The notes: generated from the letters alone by a model not told the origin. Counted from the first letter of the stretch, positions 16,812 through 25,670 are shown. The stretch: 36,629 bases of DNA from JAFGPF01 sp964409485 (GCA_964409485.1 CAYPDM010000009.1:1-36629); one strand, 5' to 3'. Numbers and translations: made by a program.

Positions 16812-16879
16812 CACTATTACTCAAGACGGATACAATCTGGTAAGACGATTGCGGTAATATTTTAAGGAGGTCAGGTTCA

Positions 16880-17632
16880 TTGACGACGATTAAGGAATAT
16901 AACAGCTACGGAGAAGAACTGGAAAAAGCGCTGCAGCTCAAGACGTATCCCATAGCCGTGAAAATGCTGGAAAAGGAAGAGGATATTCCGGAGGGAGCTA
17001 TCCGCCCGAAGAGAGACCGCGGTTATCACCTGGCGCAGTGCCAGGCCTTCGCCATGACCCGGCGCCAGGGAATGACGATAGCCATGCTGAAAGAAGACCA
17101 CTGGTGCTGGGCGCCTCTGATGGCCTACGGCCTGGTGGAAGACCCGCATGACCCTTTCGTGGATGCGCACACGTCTTTCCCCCGTTTTGAGTACGGCAAA
17201 TATATCGGCATGGTGACCGCGCCGCTGAAATCGGCCAATTTCGAGCCGGACATGGTGCTGATATATTCAAATACCGCCCAGCTAAGGGAGATGATAAGCG
17301 TACCCAAGTTTCAGGATAAAACGCTGGTAAAGTCCGAGTTCGACCCCATTGATTCCTGTGTTTACTCGGTTGTGCCCGTCATTACCGGCGGCCAGTATCG
17401 CATTACCCTGCCCGACCCCGGTGAGGCCTCACGGGCCTTTGCCGGTGACGATGAAATTATTTTCTCCGTGCCGAAAGATAAATTAAAGGGACTGGTGGAG
17501 GGGGTCAAGCGCAGCGCGGAAATGAAGCAAAACGCGGACGATTGGTCCCATATTATCATGATGCCGGATTTCCCCCGCCCGGACTTTTATAAGGAGTTGT
17601 TTAAAAAGTGGGGACTTGATGTCGAGGATTAA
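16880..17632 (+). CDS. DUF169 family protein
   Basis: A 250-residue soluble protein. The opening YGEELEKALQLKTYPIAVKM, then the central CQAFAMTRRQG and FEPDMVLIYSNTAQLREM segments are typical of DUF169, a family of unknown function common in anaerobes and methanogens. Cysteines occur in LAQCQAF, DHWCWAP and DSCVYS. Start TTG 16880, positioned behind TTAAGGAGG. It follows the RND exporter by 68 bases and precedes the ABC exporter pair, which has its own promoter. No reaction can be assigned. Confidence 0.8.
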   Translation: MTTIKEYNSYGEELEKALQLKTYPIAVKMLEKEEDIPEGAIRPKRDRGYHLAQCQAFAMTRRQGMTIAMLKEDHWCWAPLMAYGLVEDPHDPFVDAHTSFPRFEYGKYIGMVTAPLKSANFEPDMVLIYSNTAQLREMISVPKFQDKTLVKSEFDPIDSCVYSVVPVITGGQYRITLPDPGEASRAFAGDDEIIFSVPKDKLKGLVEGVKRSAEMKQNADDWSHIIMMPDFPRPDFYKELFKKWGLDVED

Positions 17633-17660
17633 AAGACCCCTCCGAAAATAGTCCTGCCGC

Positions 17661-17690
17661 TTTACAAAAAACCTCGATAAGTATTATAAT
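17661..17690 (+). promoter_or_regulatory. Promoter of the ABC exporter pair
   Basis: TTTACA (17661-17666), 18-base spacer, TATAAT (17685-17690), about 46 bases before the ATG. TATATC occurs twice, 10 bases apart (direct repeat), just downstream, a possible regulator site. Confidence 0.65.
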
Positions 17691-17736
17691 ATATCACGTT
17701 ATATCGTAATAATTTCCAGAGGTTAGGCATCTCTCC

Positions 17737-19491
17737 ATGAGAATCATATTGAGGTTACTGGGCTACGTTCAAAAATACTGGCCCATGCTTCTCCTGGCCT
17801 TTGCCAGTCTGCTCATCGGCACCGCTTTCGGCCTTGTCATACCCCGCATGTTAGGCGATGGTATTGACACCGTACTGGGTTCGGGTAAGCGCAGTTTCGT
17901 CATAATCGCGGCGGTGGTTATCGTGGCCTCCAGCGCTTTAAGAGGGATAGCCGGCTACGGACAGCGCTTTTTCAATGAAGTCGTCGCCCAGAAAACATGT
18001 TATAACATCAGGAATGCCCTCTACGAGCGATTGCAGCGGTTGAGCTTCGCCTTTCACGACCGCAGCCAGACGGGCCAGCTTATGTCCCGGGCTACGGTAG
18101 ATGTCGAGGCGGTGCGCATGTTCTTCGCCATGGGCATGCTTGGTATGGCGCAGGTCGCGCTTATGGTTATCGCCGTAGCCTACATGCTGCTCGCCATGGA
18201 CTGGAAGCTGGGGCTTATCACCCTTGCCTTTGTAATTCCGGTATCCTGGCTCGCTATAACCTTCGGCAGTCGCATAAGGCCTATCTGGATGAAAGTCCAG
18301 GCCATGCTCGGTTTCATGGGCACCACGCTGGAGGAAAGCCTGGCCGGCGTCAGCGTGGTCAAGGCGTTCTCACACCAGCAAGAGGACAGCCGCAAGTTCG
18401 CCTCCCAGGCAGGCGTGCTCTACGACGAGCAAATCCACGCCGCCCGCCTCATGGCTATCAACATGCCTACCATGGTGCTTCTCTTCAGCATACCTACCGC
18501 TATTATCCTCTGGTACGGCGGACGGGAGGTAATCGCCGGCAACATGACCATCGGCCAGATTACCCAGTTTATACTATATCTGGGCATGCTAATGATGCCC
18601 ATACGCCGGTTGGGGATGATGGTCAATCTTTATTCCCGTACCATGTCCGCCGGGCAGCGTATTTTTGAGATACTGGATACCGAAACGGCGGTAAGAGAGA
18701 AGCCGCAGGCTGTAGAGCTGGGCCGTATCAGGGGGCAGGTACGCTTCGATGATGTCAGCTTCAGCTATGATAAAATCAGTCCGGCCTTAAAGAATGTCAG
18801 CTTCGAAGTACAGCCCGGCCAGCTGGTGGCCCTTCTGGGTGGCTCCGGCAGCGGCAAGAGTACCATAGCCAATCTCCTCGCCAGATTTTATGACGTCACC
18901 GAAGGCAGGATACTCGTGGATGGCACCGATATCCGGGATGCTACTCTGGCTTCGTTGCGTAAAAACGTTGTCGCGGCACAGCAGGACGTTTTCCTTTTCT
19001 CCGCCACCATACGCGAGAATATCGCTTACGGGGCCGTTGATGCCGGCCTTGACCAGATAATCGAGGTAGCCAGGGCCGCTTATCTGCACGACTTTATCCA
19101 GGCGCTGCCCGATGGCTACGATACCTGGGTAGGAGAGCGCGGCGATACCCTATCGGGCGGGGAAAAGCAGCGGTTGTCCATAGCCCGCACCCTGCTCGTT
19201 AACCCCGGCATCCTCATACTGGACGACTCCACGGCCAGCGTGGACTCGGAAACGGAGAAGCTCATTCGCCAGGCCCTGGATAAGCTTATCAAGGGAAGGA
19301 CTACTTTCATTATTACCCACCGCATACCGATAATCCGGAACGCCGATATTATACTGATGCTTCAGGACGGCGAGATAGTCGAGCAGGGCAAACACGAAGA
19401 ACTGATTGCCAGAGACGGCATTTATAAAGAGGTGTACGAGTCACAGCTCCTGGTGAACCGGGAATCTCAAGAAGGAATGGTGGAGGATTAG
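17737..19491 (+). CDS. ABC exporter half-transporter, degenerate ATPase site subunit
   Basis: A 584-residue half-transporter: six membrane segments in about residues 15-300, then an ATPase domain. Walker A is GGSGSGKST (about 368-376), the signature is LSGGEKQ, and Walker B reads ILILDDSTASVD, with Asp at about 497 replacing the catalytic Glu. The 'LDD' substitution is the hallmark of the TM287/LmrC/BmrC-type subunit of heterodimeric exporters. The partner starts 1 base after its stop. Together they form an inner-membrane drug or lipid exporter. Start ATG 17737 with AGAGG upstream. Confidence 0.93.
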   Translation: MRIILRLLGYVQKYWPMLLLAFASLLIGTAFGLVIPRMLGDGIDTVLGSGKRSFVIIAAVVIVASSALRGIAGYGQRFFNEVVAQKTCYNIRNALYERLQRLSFAFHDRSQTGQLMSRATVDVEAVRMFFAMGMLGMAQVALMVIAVAYMLLAMDWKLGLITLAFVIPVSWLAITFGSRIRPIWMKVQAMLGFMGTTLEESLAGVSVVKAFSHQQEDSRKFASQAGVLYDEQIHAARLMAINMPTMVLLFSIPTAIILWYGGREVIAGNMTIGQITQFILYLGMLMMPIRRLGMMVNLYSRTMSAGQRIFEILDTETAVREKPQAVELGRIRGQVRFDDVSFSYDKISPALKNVSFEVQPGQLVALLGGSGSGKSTIANLLARFYDVTEGRILVDGTDIRDATLASLRKNVVAAQQDVFLFSATIRENIAYGAVDAGLDQIIEVARAAYLHDFIQALPDGYDTWVGERGDTLSGGEKQRLSIARTLLVNPGILILDDSTASVDSETEKLIRQALDKLIKGRTTFIITHRIPIIRNADIILMLQDGEIVEQGKHEELIARDGIYKEVYESQLLVNRESQEGMVED

Positions 19492-19492
19492 C

Positions 19493-21313
19493 ATGTTTCA
19501 CGGCGGCGGAGGTTTCCACGGACCTCCTGGCAGGGGCGGCGGCCATTTCGATTCCGAAGATGTACTCGGCAAGGTATATGACAGCCGGGTCATCACGCGT
19601 TTGCCGGAATATCTATTGCCCGTTAAGCGGTGGATTGGTCTGGGGGCGGGTGGTATGCTGGTGCGTACCCTGGCCACCCTGGCCCTGCCCCGTCTGGTGG
19701 GTATAGCCACCGATGATATTTTACAGGGTAACACTAACGGGCTTACCATCGTCGTTATTATTTATCTCGCGGCATCACTGGCTATGTGGGGCGGGCAGTA
19801 CCTGGAGTTTATGAATCTGGCCTACGCCGGCCAGTCTATCATCTATAAAATGCGAACGGGGATGTTCGACCATTTGCACCGTCTATCATTGAGCTTCTTC
19901 GACCATAACAAGGTCGGCAAGCTCATGTCACGGGTGCAGAACGACGTGTCGCAACTGCAGGAACTCGTCACCCAGGGCATGCTGGCCATGCTGACCAGCA
20001 TCCTGACGCTGGTAGGCATAGCCGTTATTATGATTACCATGAACTGGAAACTGGCCCTGCTCACCCTGACGGTGGTGCCGGTACTCGGTATAGCGGTTTT
20101 CATCTGGCAGAAATACGCCCGCCGGGCGTTTATCACCGTCAGGCGGGCCATCGCTACGGTCAACTCTCAACTCCAGGAGGATATCGCCGGGGTGCGCGTC
20201 GTCCAGAGCCTCTCGCGTGAAGACGAGAACATGGAGCAGTTCGACCAGATAAACCGGGCTAACCTTGATGCCAATGTCACCGCCACCAAGCTGGAAGCGC
20301 TCATGATGCCCGCCGTACAAATCCTCACCGGTGTCTCTTTCGCCATTGTCATCATATTAGGGGGATTTCAGGTGCTGGATGGCGCCATGACCATCGGTAT
20401 TCTCATGAGCTTTTTACTCTACGTACAGCGTTTCTTCGAGCCGGTGCTGGAGCTGTCCATGCAGTACACGGAGCTACAGCGGGCTATGGCCTCCGGGGCG
20501 CGCATCTTCGAGCTGCTTGACGTGGCGCCGGGAATACAGGATAGGCCGGATGCCGTAGAGCTGCCGTCGGTGAAGGGAGAAATTGAGTTTAAGGACGTGA
20601 ACTTCGGCTACGAGCCCGATAAATATGTCCTCCATGACATTAACCTGCACATCAAACCGGGAGAAACGGTAGCGCTCGTGGGACAGACGGGGTCGGGGAA
20701 AAGCAGCATGGTCAGCCTTACCGCACGATTCTATGAGGTAGAAAAGGGGACCGTGACCGTGGATGGATATGACGTCCGTTCTGTCACCCAGCAGTCCTTA
20801 AGAAAAGAGATTGGCATCGTCCCGCAGGACCCCATTCTCTTTTCCGGCACCATCGAGGAAAATATCAAGTACGGGAAACTGGATGCCACGCGCGAAGAGA
20901 TTATCGAAGTAGCCAAAACCGTCGGCGCTCATACTTTCATCAGCCGACTTGATAAGAACTATAATACCCAGGTGGGGCAGCGGGGCGTCAGCTTAAGCGC
21001 CGGGCAGCGCCAGCTCATATGCCTGGCCCGTGCCATACTGGCCGACCCGCGTATCCTGATACTGGATGAGGCCACCTCAAACGTGGACACGCATACCGAG
21101 CGTATCATGCAGAGAGCCCTGCGCAAGCTTACTAAAGGGCGTACCTGCCTTACCATCGCTCACCGGCTTTCCACGGTAACCGGCGCCGACCGTATTATCG
21201 TGCTTGAGCACGGGCGGATTATTGAGGAAGGCTCTCACAAAGAGCTTCTGGCAAAAAGGGGACTCTACTACAAGATGTACCGTACCTTGAGCTCGCCGGA
21301 TTTAGCGGCTTAA
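19493..21313 (+). CDS. ABC exporter half-transporter, catalytic subunit
   Basis: A 606-residue half-transporter and partner of the preceding gene. A Gly/His-rich N-terminal tail (FHGGGGFHGPPGRGGGH) precedes six membrane segments and the ATPase domain: Walker A GQTGSGKSS, signature LSAGQRQ (altered from LSGGQ), Walker B ILILDEATSNVD with the intact Glu at about 526. The altered signature here and the altered Walker B in the partner would meet in the same interface, leaving one consensus and one degenerate ATP site, as in TM287/288. GGAGG lies 6 bases before the ATG, inside the end of the upstream gene. The Gly-rich tail is unusual and may bind a metal or be flexible (inference). Confidence 0.93.
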   Translation: MFHGGGGFHGPPGRGGGHFDSEDVLGKVYDSRVITRLPEYLLPVKRWIGLGAGGMLVRTLATLALPRLVGIATDDILQGNTNGLTIVVIIYLAASLAMWGGQYLEFMNLAYAGQSIIYKMRTGMFDHLHRLSLSFFDHNKVGKLMSRVQNDVSQLQELVTQGMLAMLTSILTLVGIAVIMITMNWKLALLTLTVVPVLGIAVFIWQKYARRAFITVRRAIATVNSQLQEDIAGVRVVQSLSREDENMEQFDQINRANLDANVTATKLEALMMPAVQILTGVSFAIVIILGGFQVLDGAMTIGILMSFLLYVQRFFEPVLELSMQYTELQRAMASGARIFELLDVAPGIQDRPDAVELPSVKGEIEFKDVNFGYEPDKYVLHDINLHIKPGETVALVGQTGSGKSSMVSLTARFYEVEKGTVTVDGYDVRSVTQQSLRKEIGIVPQDPILFSGTIEENIKYGKLDATREEIIEVAKTVGAHTFISRLDKNYNTQVGQRGVSLSAGQRQLICLARAILADPRILILDEATSNVDTHTERIMQRALRKLTKGRTCLTIAHRLSTVTGADRIIVLEHGRIIEEGSHKELLAKRGLYYKMYRTLSSPDLAA

Positions 21314-21468
21314 TTCCCGCCGCTCCACTCACTGTCAGAGTTGTCTATTACCACCCTGGCCGCCATCGCACCATTCTCTGCTTATCTCATAGTTCTATCC
21401 CCACCCCCGGAAGAGGGAGTGGGCAGCAGGGGGTGTTAGCTCCTTCATAAAATCAATAGGGGCGTCTA

Positions 21469-21487
21469 AGAGGGGCAAAGCCCCTCT
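21469..21487 (+). terminator. Intrinsic terminator after the ABC exporter pair
   Basis: AGAGGGGC and its complement (8 bp) enclose an AAA loop and are followed by TTCTTCT. It is the first good hairpin after the exporter stop codon, though about 155 bases away. Confidence 0.55.
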
Positions 21488-21497
21488 TTCTTCTCCT

Positions 21498-21549
21498 CCC
21501 CCTCTCCTGTGAAAACTCGTCAGGAGAGGGGGATACAGGGGGTGAGGTA
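21498..21549. repeat. Hairpin with interspersed-repeat remnant
   Basis: A 12-bp perfect inverted repeat CCCCCTCTCCTG (21498-21509) and its complement (21521-21532) with an 11-base loop. The right arm runs into 'ATACAGGGGGTGAGGTA'. The right part resembles 28295-28320 and, more weakly, 21409-21438. This suggests remnants of one small non-coding repeat family. Confidence 0.5.
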
Positions 21550-21589
21550 GAAATAAATTCCCCGCGCCCCGTCGTTGATGCTAAAAAAA

Positions 21590-21613
21590 GCTTTATTTGT
21601 GCTACAATAAAGC
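21590..21613. promoter_or_regulatory. Inverted repeat overlapping the -10 and abutting the start codon
   Basis: GCTTTATT (21590-21597), 8-base spacer, AATAAAGC (21606-21613) form a perfect inverted repeat ending immediately before the ATG at 21614. A TG-C-TACAAT extended -10 (21600-21608) lies within it. The predicted transcription start would fall on or next to the ATG, and no ribosome binding site is visible. The repeat is a good candidate autoregulatory operator for the GntR-type protein, and the message may be leaderless. Confidence 0.6.
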
Positions 21614-22762
21614 ATGAACAATCTGGAATTCCGCCTGGACCAGCATTCCCCCACCCCTTTATATCAACAGATAGCCAAGCAGGTCAGGCAATTTATCGCC
21701 ACGGAGCAGCTTAAACCCGGAGACCACCTGCCCACGGTAAGAGAACTGGCGCATGACCTCAACATAAACCAGAATACCGTATCCAGGGCCTACCTTGAGC
21801 TGGAGCAGGAGAAGGTTATATCGGCGCGGAGGCGCGGCGGCACGATAGTCGTAGCTGGCATGGACGACCCCTCGATTACAATAGCCCGCCAGAAACGCCT
21901 TTCGGAGATTGTCAGCGACGATATTGTAAAAGTACTAAGCCTGGGATACAGTCCGGAAGACCTTGAGGCGGCCTTTTATCTGCACCTGGCCCGCTGGCGT
22001 GAAGAAAGACGGGGCGTGCCGGAAAAGCCGGAAAGCGATTCTAAAACAAGCATCAAACCGGATACCATACGCATTGTCGGCAGTCATGACCTGGCTTTGA
22101 CCATCCTGACCGACCTTGTCAAGCAGAGTAATGAAAAAACCAATTTTGATATAGTACATGCCGGCAGTCTAGGGGGATTAATCGCTCTCCAGGAAGACAG
22201 GGCTCATCTCGCCGGAATTCACCTACTGGATGAGGAGACCGGCGAGTATAATTATCCTTATATCAAGCGGATACTGCCGGGACGAGAGATGGCCATAGTG
22301 CATCTGGTGTACCGTATTCAGGGCCTGATGTTCGCTCGCGGCAATCCCAAAAATATCTCGGGAATACCCGACCTGAAGCAACCCGGGATAACCTTTGTTA
22401 ATCGGCAAGAAGGGTCCGGCACCAGGGTTCTCCTGGATATTCATCTGCGTCAGCTGGGCATCAACCCGAAGGAAATCAAGGGATACGAGCGGGAGATGGA
22501 AACGCATCTGGCCGTCGGCTTGAGTATTTCGCGGGGGGAGGCGGATGCGGCGCTGGGTATCGAGGCGGCCGCCCGCAGCTGTGATATCGATTTCCTGCCG
22601 TTGTTCCGGGAGAGATACGACCTGGTAATACCCGTTGCCGGTTACCGGGGCAATCTCCTGGCTCCCTTGCTCGCCACGGTTGCCAGCCGGGAATTCAAAG
22701 AGATAGTCGATAAAGCGGGCGGCTATGACACGTCCCAGACCGGCACAACGACGTTTTTATAA
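21614..22762 (+). CDS. GntR-type regulator with periplasmic-binding-protein-like sensor domain
   Basis: A 382-residue cytoplasmic regulator. Residues about 8-80 are a GntR winged helix (TPLYQQIAKQVRQFI, then LPTVRELAHDLNINQNTVSR). Residues about 150-370 resemble a type 2 periplasmic-binding-protein fold used as a sensor (HAGSLGGLIALQEDRAHLAG, FVNRQEGSGTRVLLD, SRGEADAALGI), a domain otherwise linked to molybdate or molybdopterin proteins. The next gene is a tungsten-type oxidoreductase followed by a MoaD-like protein, so the ligand is plausibly tungstate, molybdate or a pterin-related compound (inference). Start ATG 21614 without a visible ribosome binding site; see the overlapping inverted repeat. 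A weak hairpin (22785-22802) follows the gene. Confidence 0.85.
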   Translation: MNNLEFRLDQHSPTPLYQQIAKQVRQFIATEQLKPGDHLPTVRELAHDLNINQNTVSRAYLELEQEKVISARRRGGTIVVAGMDDPSITIARQKRLSEIVSDDIVKVLSLGYSPEDLEAAFYLHLARWREERRGVPEKPESDSKTSIKPDTIRIVGSHDLALTILTDLVKQSNEKTNFDIVHAGSLGGLIALQEDRAHLAGIHLLDEETGEYNYPYIKRILPGREMAIVHLVYRIQGLMFARGNPKNISGIPDLKQPGITFVNRQEGSGTRVLLDIHLRQLGINPKEIKGYEREMETHLAVGLSISRGEADAALGIEAAARSCDIDFLPLFRERYDLVIPVAGYRGNLLAPLLATVASREFKEIVDKAGGYDTSQTGTTTFL

Positions 22763-22833
22763 ATTACGTGAGCCTGTTTTCACCAAAGACTTCACTGTCT
22801 TTTCTATTTCCCCTGGATGAACCTGTTTTATCA

Positions 22834-22863
22834 TTGACCTGAAAAATGGTGCGGTGGTAAAAT
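22834..22863 (+). promoter_or_regulatory. Promoter of the aldehyde oxidoreductase operon
   Basis: TTGACC (22834-22839), 18-base spacer, TAAAAT (22858-22863), about 46 bases before the ATG at 22910. The inverted repeat found at 21590-21613 is not repeated here. Confidence 0.5.
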
Positions 22864-22909
22864 GCGGGAAATTATGGAAAATCTATATACGTAATTGAAA
22901 GGAGCCAAA

Positions 22910-24739
22910 ATGACCGGAGGATATATGGGAAAGCTCCTGTTCGTGGACCTTTCCACCGGGAAGATGAAGGAAGAAACACCTGACGAGAGTTTCTACAGAA
23001 AGTATATCGGGGGTTACGGCGTAGGTTCTAGGATTCTTTACGACCGCCAGAAAGCCGGCGTGGATGCCCTTGGTCCGGAGAATGTCTTTGGCATACTTAC
23101 CGGCCCCCTCACCGGCAGTCCCGCCATCGGCGGCGCCCGCTATGCGGCGGTGGGGAAATCGCCGCTTACCGGCGGCTGGGGAGACGCTAATTCGGGCGGT
23201 CACTTCGGGCCCGCCCTCAAATTCGCCGGTTATGACGGCGTGTTTTTTACCGGCATCTCGGAAAAGCCGGTTTATTTATTTCTCGATGACGGAAAAGCGG
23301 AGTTAAGAGATGCCTCTCATCTCTGGGGAAAGGATACCTATTATACGGAAGATACGCTCCGGTCTGAACACGGCAGCACGTCCAGGGTTATCTGCATCGG
23401 CCCGGCCGGGGAGAAACTTTCACTGGTTGCCGGCATTATTACCGATAAAGGAGATGCCGCCGGGCGTTCGGGGTTAGGGGCTGTCATGGGAGCCAAGAAG
23501 ATAAAGGCGGTTATCGCCCGGGGAAATAAGAAAGTACCCATCGCCGATATGGAACTCGCCAACAAGTTGAGAAAAGAGCACACGGAAGACCTCAAGCAGT
23601 TCATAGAGCGCTTTCACGAGTACGGCACCGGCGGCCACGCGGATTTATCGGCCCACAGCGGCGATACTCCGGTCAATAACTGGGGAGGAATCGGCGTTAT
23701 TGATGTACCTGATGTCTCCGGTTTGAACAAGGATAAGGTCATTGCCAACCTGGACAGGAGAGTCGGCTGCTGGGGATGCCCCGCCGCCTGTAAAGGCGTC
23801 CTCAAAGCGGGAACCGGCGAATATAAGTATCCGGCCGGTAATCACCGCCTGGAATATGAGACGTTAGGCGCCTTCGGGGCGAACTGCGGCAACACCAACG
23901 TGGAATCGATAAATATGGCCAGCCACCTCTGCAACGCTTACGGGATGGATACAATCTCGGCCGGCACCATCATCGCCTTTGCCATGGAATGTTATGAAAA
24001 CGGTATTATCACCAAAAAAGATACGGATGGGATTGAACTCAACTGGGGCAATCACCGGGCGCTGGTGGATATGGTGGAGAAGATGGTAAAGCGAGAAGGC
24101 TTTGGCGATGTCCTCGCCGATGGCGTTAAAGCAGCCGCGGAGAAAATCGGCGGAGGCGCGGAGAAATACGCCGTACACATCGGCGGGCAGGAAGTAGGCA
24201 TGCACGACCCGCGGGTCGCCGGTCACGATTTCGCCGGTTCGCCATCCGCCGCCATGTACTGGTTGAATGCCACCCCCGGCCGCCACACCCAGGCCTTCGG
24301 CTATCCCAGCTTCTTGTGCCACCTCAACAATGCCCTGGGCACCTGCATGATTATCTTCATGTGGCCTTCGGCTCACGGCCCCTTCGTTCAGAAAGTGGTA
24401 AACGCCGTAACCGGATGGGACGCCTCTATGGATGAGTTGCTCAAAGACGGGGAGCGAATTGGCAATATGCGGCACCTCTTCAACCTCCGGGAAGGCCTGA
24501 ATCCTTTAAAGCATTCGCTTCACGGCAGGATAGTAGGGAAGCCTCCGTTAACGGACGGTCCGCTCGCCGGTGTCACCTCGGATGTCGAGGAGGAAGGGTG
24601 GTGGCGCCTCGGTAGCCTGGATTGGGACCGTATTACTACCATTCCCAGTCGTAACAAACTGCTGGAGATGGGCCTGGACGATATCGCGGAAGAGCTATGG
24701 CCTCCGGACAAAAAACCCGCGATGGGACCGGGACGATAG
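22910..24739 (+). CDS. Tungsten-type aldehyde:ferredoxin oxidoreductase
   Basis: A 609-residue cytoplasmic enzyme of the AOR family, which oxidises aldehydes to acids (or the reverse) with ferredoxin, using a tungsten bis-pyranopterin and one [4Fe-4S] cluster. The cluster cysteines are at 287, 290 and 294 (GCWGCPAACKG) and about 479 (NALGTCMIIFM), nearly the spacing of the Pyrococcus enzyme. The N-terminal 'MGKLLFVDLSTGK', then GGARYAAVGKSPLTGGWGDANSGG are family hallmarks. I choose ATG 22910 because AAAGGAG lies 6 bases upstream; the in-frame TTG at 22895 would put that site inside the gene. A MoaD-like gene follows after 16 bases. Physiological substrate unknown. Confidence 0.93.
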   Translation: MTGGYMGKLLFVDLSTGKMKEETPDESFYRKYIGGYGVGSRILYDRQKAGVDALGPENVFGILTGPLTGSPAIGGARYAAVGKSPLTGGWGDANSGGHFGPALKFAGYDGVFFTGISEKPVYLFLDDGKAELRDASHLWGKDTYYTEDTLRSEHGSTSRVICIGPAGEKLSLVAGIITDKGDAAGRSGLGAVMGAKKIKAVIARGNKKVPIADMELANKLRKEHTEDLKQFIERFHEYGTGGHADLSAHSGDTPVNNWGGIGVIDVPDVSGLNKDKVIANLDRRVGCWGCPAACKGVLKAGTGEYKYPAGNHRLEYETLGAFGANCGNTNVESINMASHLCNAYGMDTISAGTIIAFAMECYENGIITKKDTDGIELNWGNHRALVDMVEKMVKREGFGDVLADGVKAAAEKIGGGAEKYAVHIGGQEVGMHDPRVAGHDFAGSPSAAMYWLNATPGRHTQAFGYPSFLCHLNNALGTCMIIFMWPSAHGPFVQKVVNAVTGWDASMDELLKDGERIGNMRHLFNLREGLNPLKHSLHGRIVGKPPLTDGPLAGVTSDVEEEGWWRLGSLDWDRITTIPSRNKLLEMGLDDIAEELWPPDKKPAMGPGR

Positions 24740-24755
24740 GGCCTGAAATAAGAAT

Positions 24756-25037
24756 ATGTTTAAATGTGTCATTTATATGTACGGATTGCCCTATGAGATA
24801 ACCACTCTACGCGAAGTGGAGGTAGAACTCAACGAAGGAGCGGGCATGGCGGAAGTCACCGCCGCACTCAAAGAAAAAATACCGGCGCTGGAAGGGCCGG
24901 TCATTCGTACCGGTCAGGACCGGCTGCAGGCGAATTACAAGTTCAATATCAACGGCGATTTTTTCTATGACGGCATGGACTTTCAGCTGCATCCCGGCGA
25001 CCGCATCGCATTGCTGATACCCGTTACCGGTGGATAA
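24756..25037 (+). CDS. MoaD/ThiS-family ubiquitin-like protein
   Basis: A 93-residue beta-grasp protein ending in ...LLIPVTGG. The C-terminal Gly-Gly is the adenylation and thiocarboxylation site of MoaD/ThiS sulfur carriers, and 'HPGDRIALLIPVTGG' is the usual final strand. It probably donates sulfur for the pyranopterin dithiolene of the neighbouring tungsten enzyme, a dedicated-MoaD arrangement often seen beside AOR genes. Start ATG 24756. Cotranscribed with AOR (16-base gap). A small palindrome (25039-25051, AGTATATTATACT) sits directly after the stop. Confidence 0.88.
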   Translation: MFKCVIYMYGLPYEITTLREVEVELNEGAGMAEVTAALKEKIPALEGPVIRTGQDRLQANYKFNINGDFFYDGMDFQLHPGDRIALLIPVTGG

Positions 25038-25448
25038 CAGTATATTATACTCCGTTTGTTAAGTTTCATGAGAAGCCGGAAGAGCCGGACGCCAGGAAGA
25101 GGGAGTGGAGAGTAAAATGACTTGACCGGAACGAGCACGCCGCAGTTACGTCAATTACCTGATTGGTCTGCCGATTCTTTGCCTGATAACTAAAGATTCC
25201 GGGAGATTATATTCAATTATCAAGTTACACTATCACTTTACTATTCTAACCCGGGCGCTTTGTAATAAGCATAAGAACCGCCCGTATCACTTTGTTTATC
25301 TACCGGTGATTGCCTTTGTAAATACGCCGGGACGTAAAAATTAATAATTTGGGGAGAGTTTAGCACGAATTAAATTGGTATGTCAAACACTGCTATCAGG
25401 CATTTTTATGGTGTTTGTAAAGAAGCCTGAATATTCCTGCCGTAATAA

Positions 25449-25477
25449 TTGACAGAGTATAAAAATGGTGTTAAACT
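25449..25477 (+). promoter_or_regulatory. Candidate promoter for the SDR-selenoprotein operon
   Basis: TTGACA (25449-25454), exact 17-base spacer, TAAACT (25472-25477; four of six consensus bases). It would give a leader of about 210 bases before the SDR start, covering the gene remnant. Confidence 0.45.
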
Positions 25478-25493
25478 CTGCGCAGTCCTGTGA

Positions 25494-25670
25494 AAATTCC
25501 GCCATGTTTGCATTGTATGCGGCGGGCCGGGCGTCTCTATAGTTCATGTTGTGGCCGGCGGCGCCACCCCCGGCAAGAAGGAAGTCCAGAAGATAGACCT
25601 GCCTGAAAATCGGGATAAACTCGCGGCTAAATATAAGTACGTGGTACCTGCCTGCGCCAGATACTGGTAA
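25494..25670 (+). pseudogene. Possible gene remnant (short open frame, no start)
   Basis: After the TGA at 25491, one frame stays open to the TAA at 25668-25670 and encodes about 58 residues, including VCGGPGVSIVHVVAGGATPG and ending VVPACARYW. Local GC content rises as in coding sequence, but no start codon with a ribosome binding site is seen; GTG 25551 is the only candidate and would leave 39 residues. I do not recognise the family. It may be the 3' remnant of a lost gene. Confidence 0.25.

Larger units (their letters stand above)
21314..21613. other. Intergenic region with terminator and repeat remnants
   Basis: This 300-base stretch holds no gene. It contains a short terminator hairpin (21469-21487), a longer 12-bp hairpin (21498-21532), two copies of an 'AGGG...CAGGGGGTG' element related to one at 28.3 kb, and the promoter/operator of the GntR-type gene at its right end. 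Confidence 0.7.

Noticed and set aside
25449..25670. A third selenoprotein reading through the TGA at 25491
   Set aside because: The frame before the TGA is only about 14 codons, overlaps a promoter-like sequence and has no start. There is no homology to the UGSC proteins, so recoding cannot be supported.
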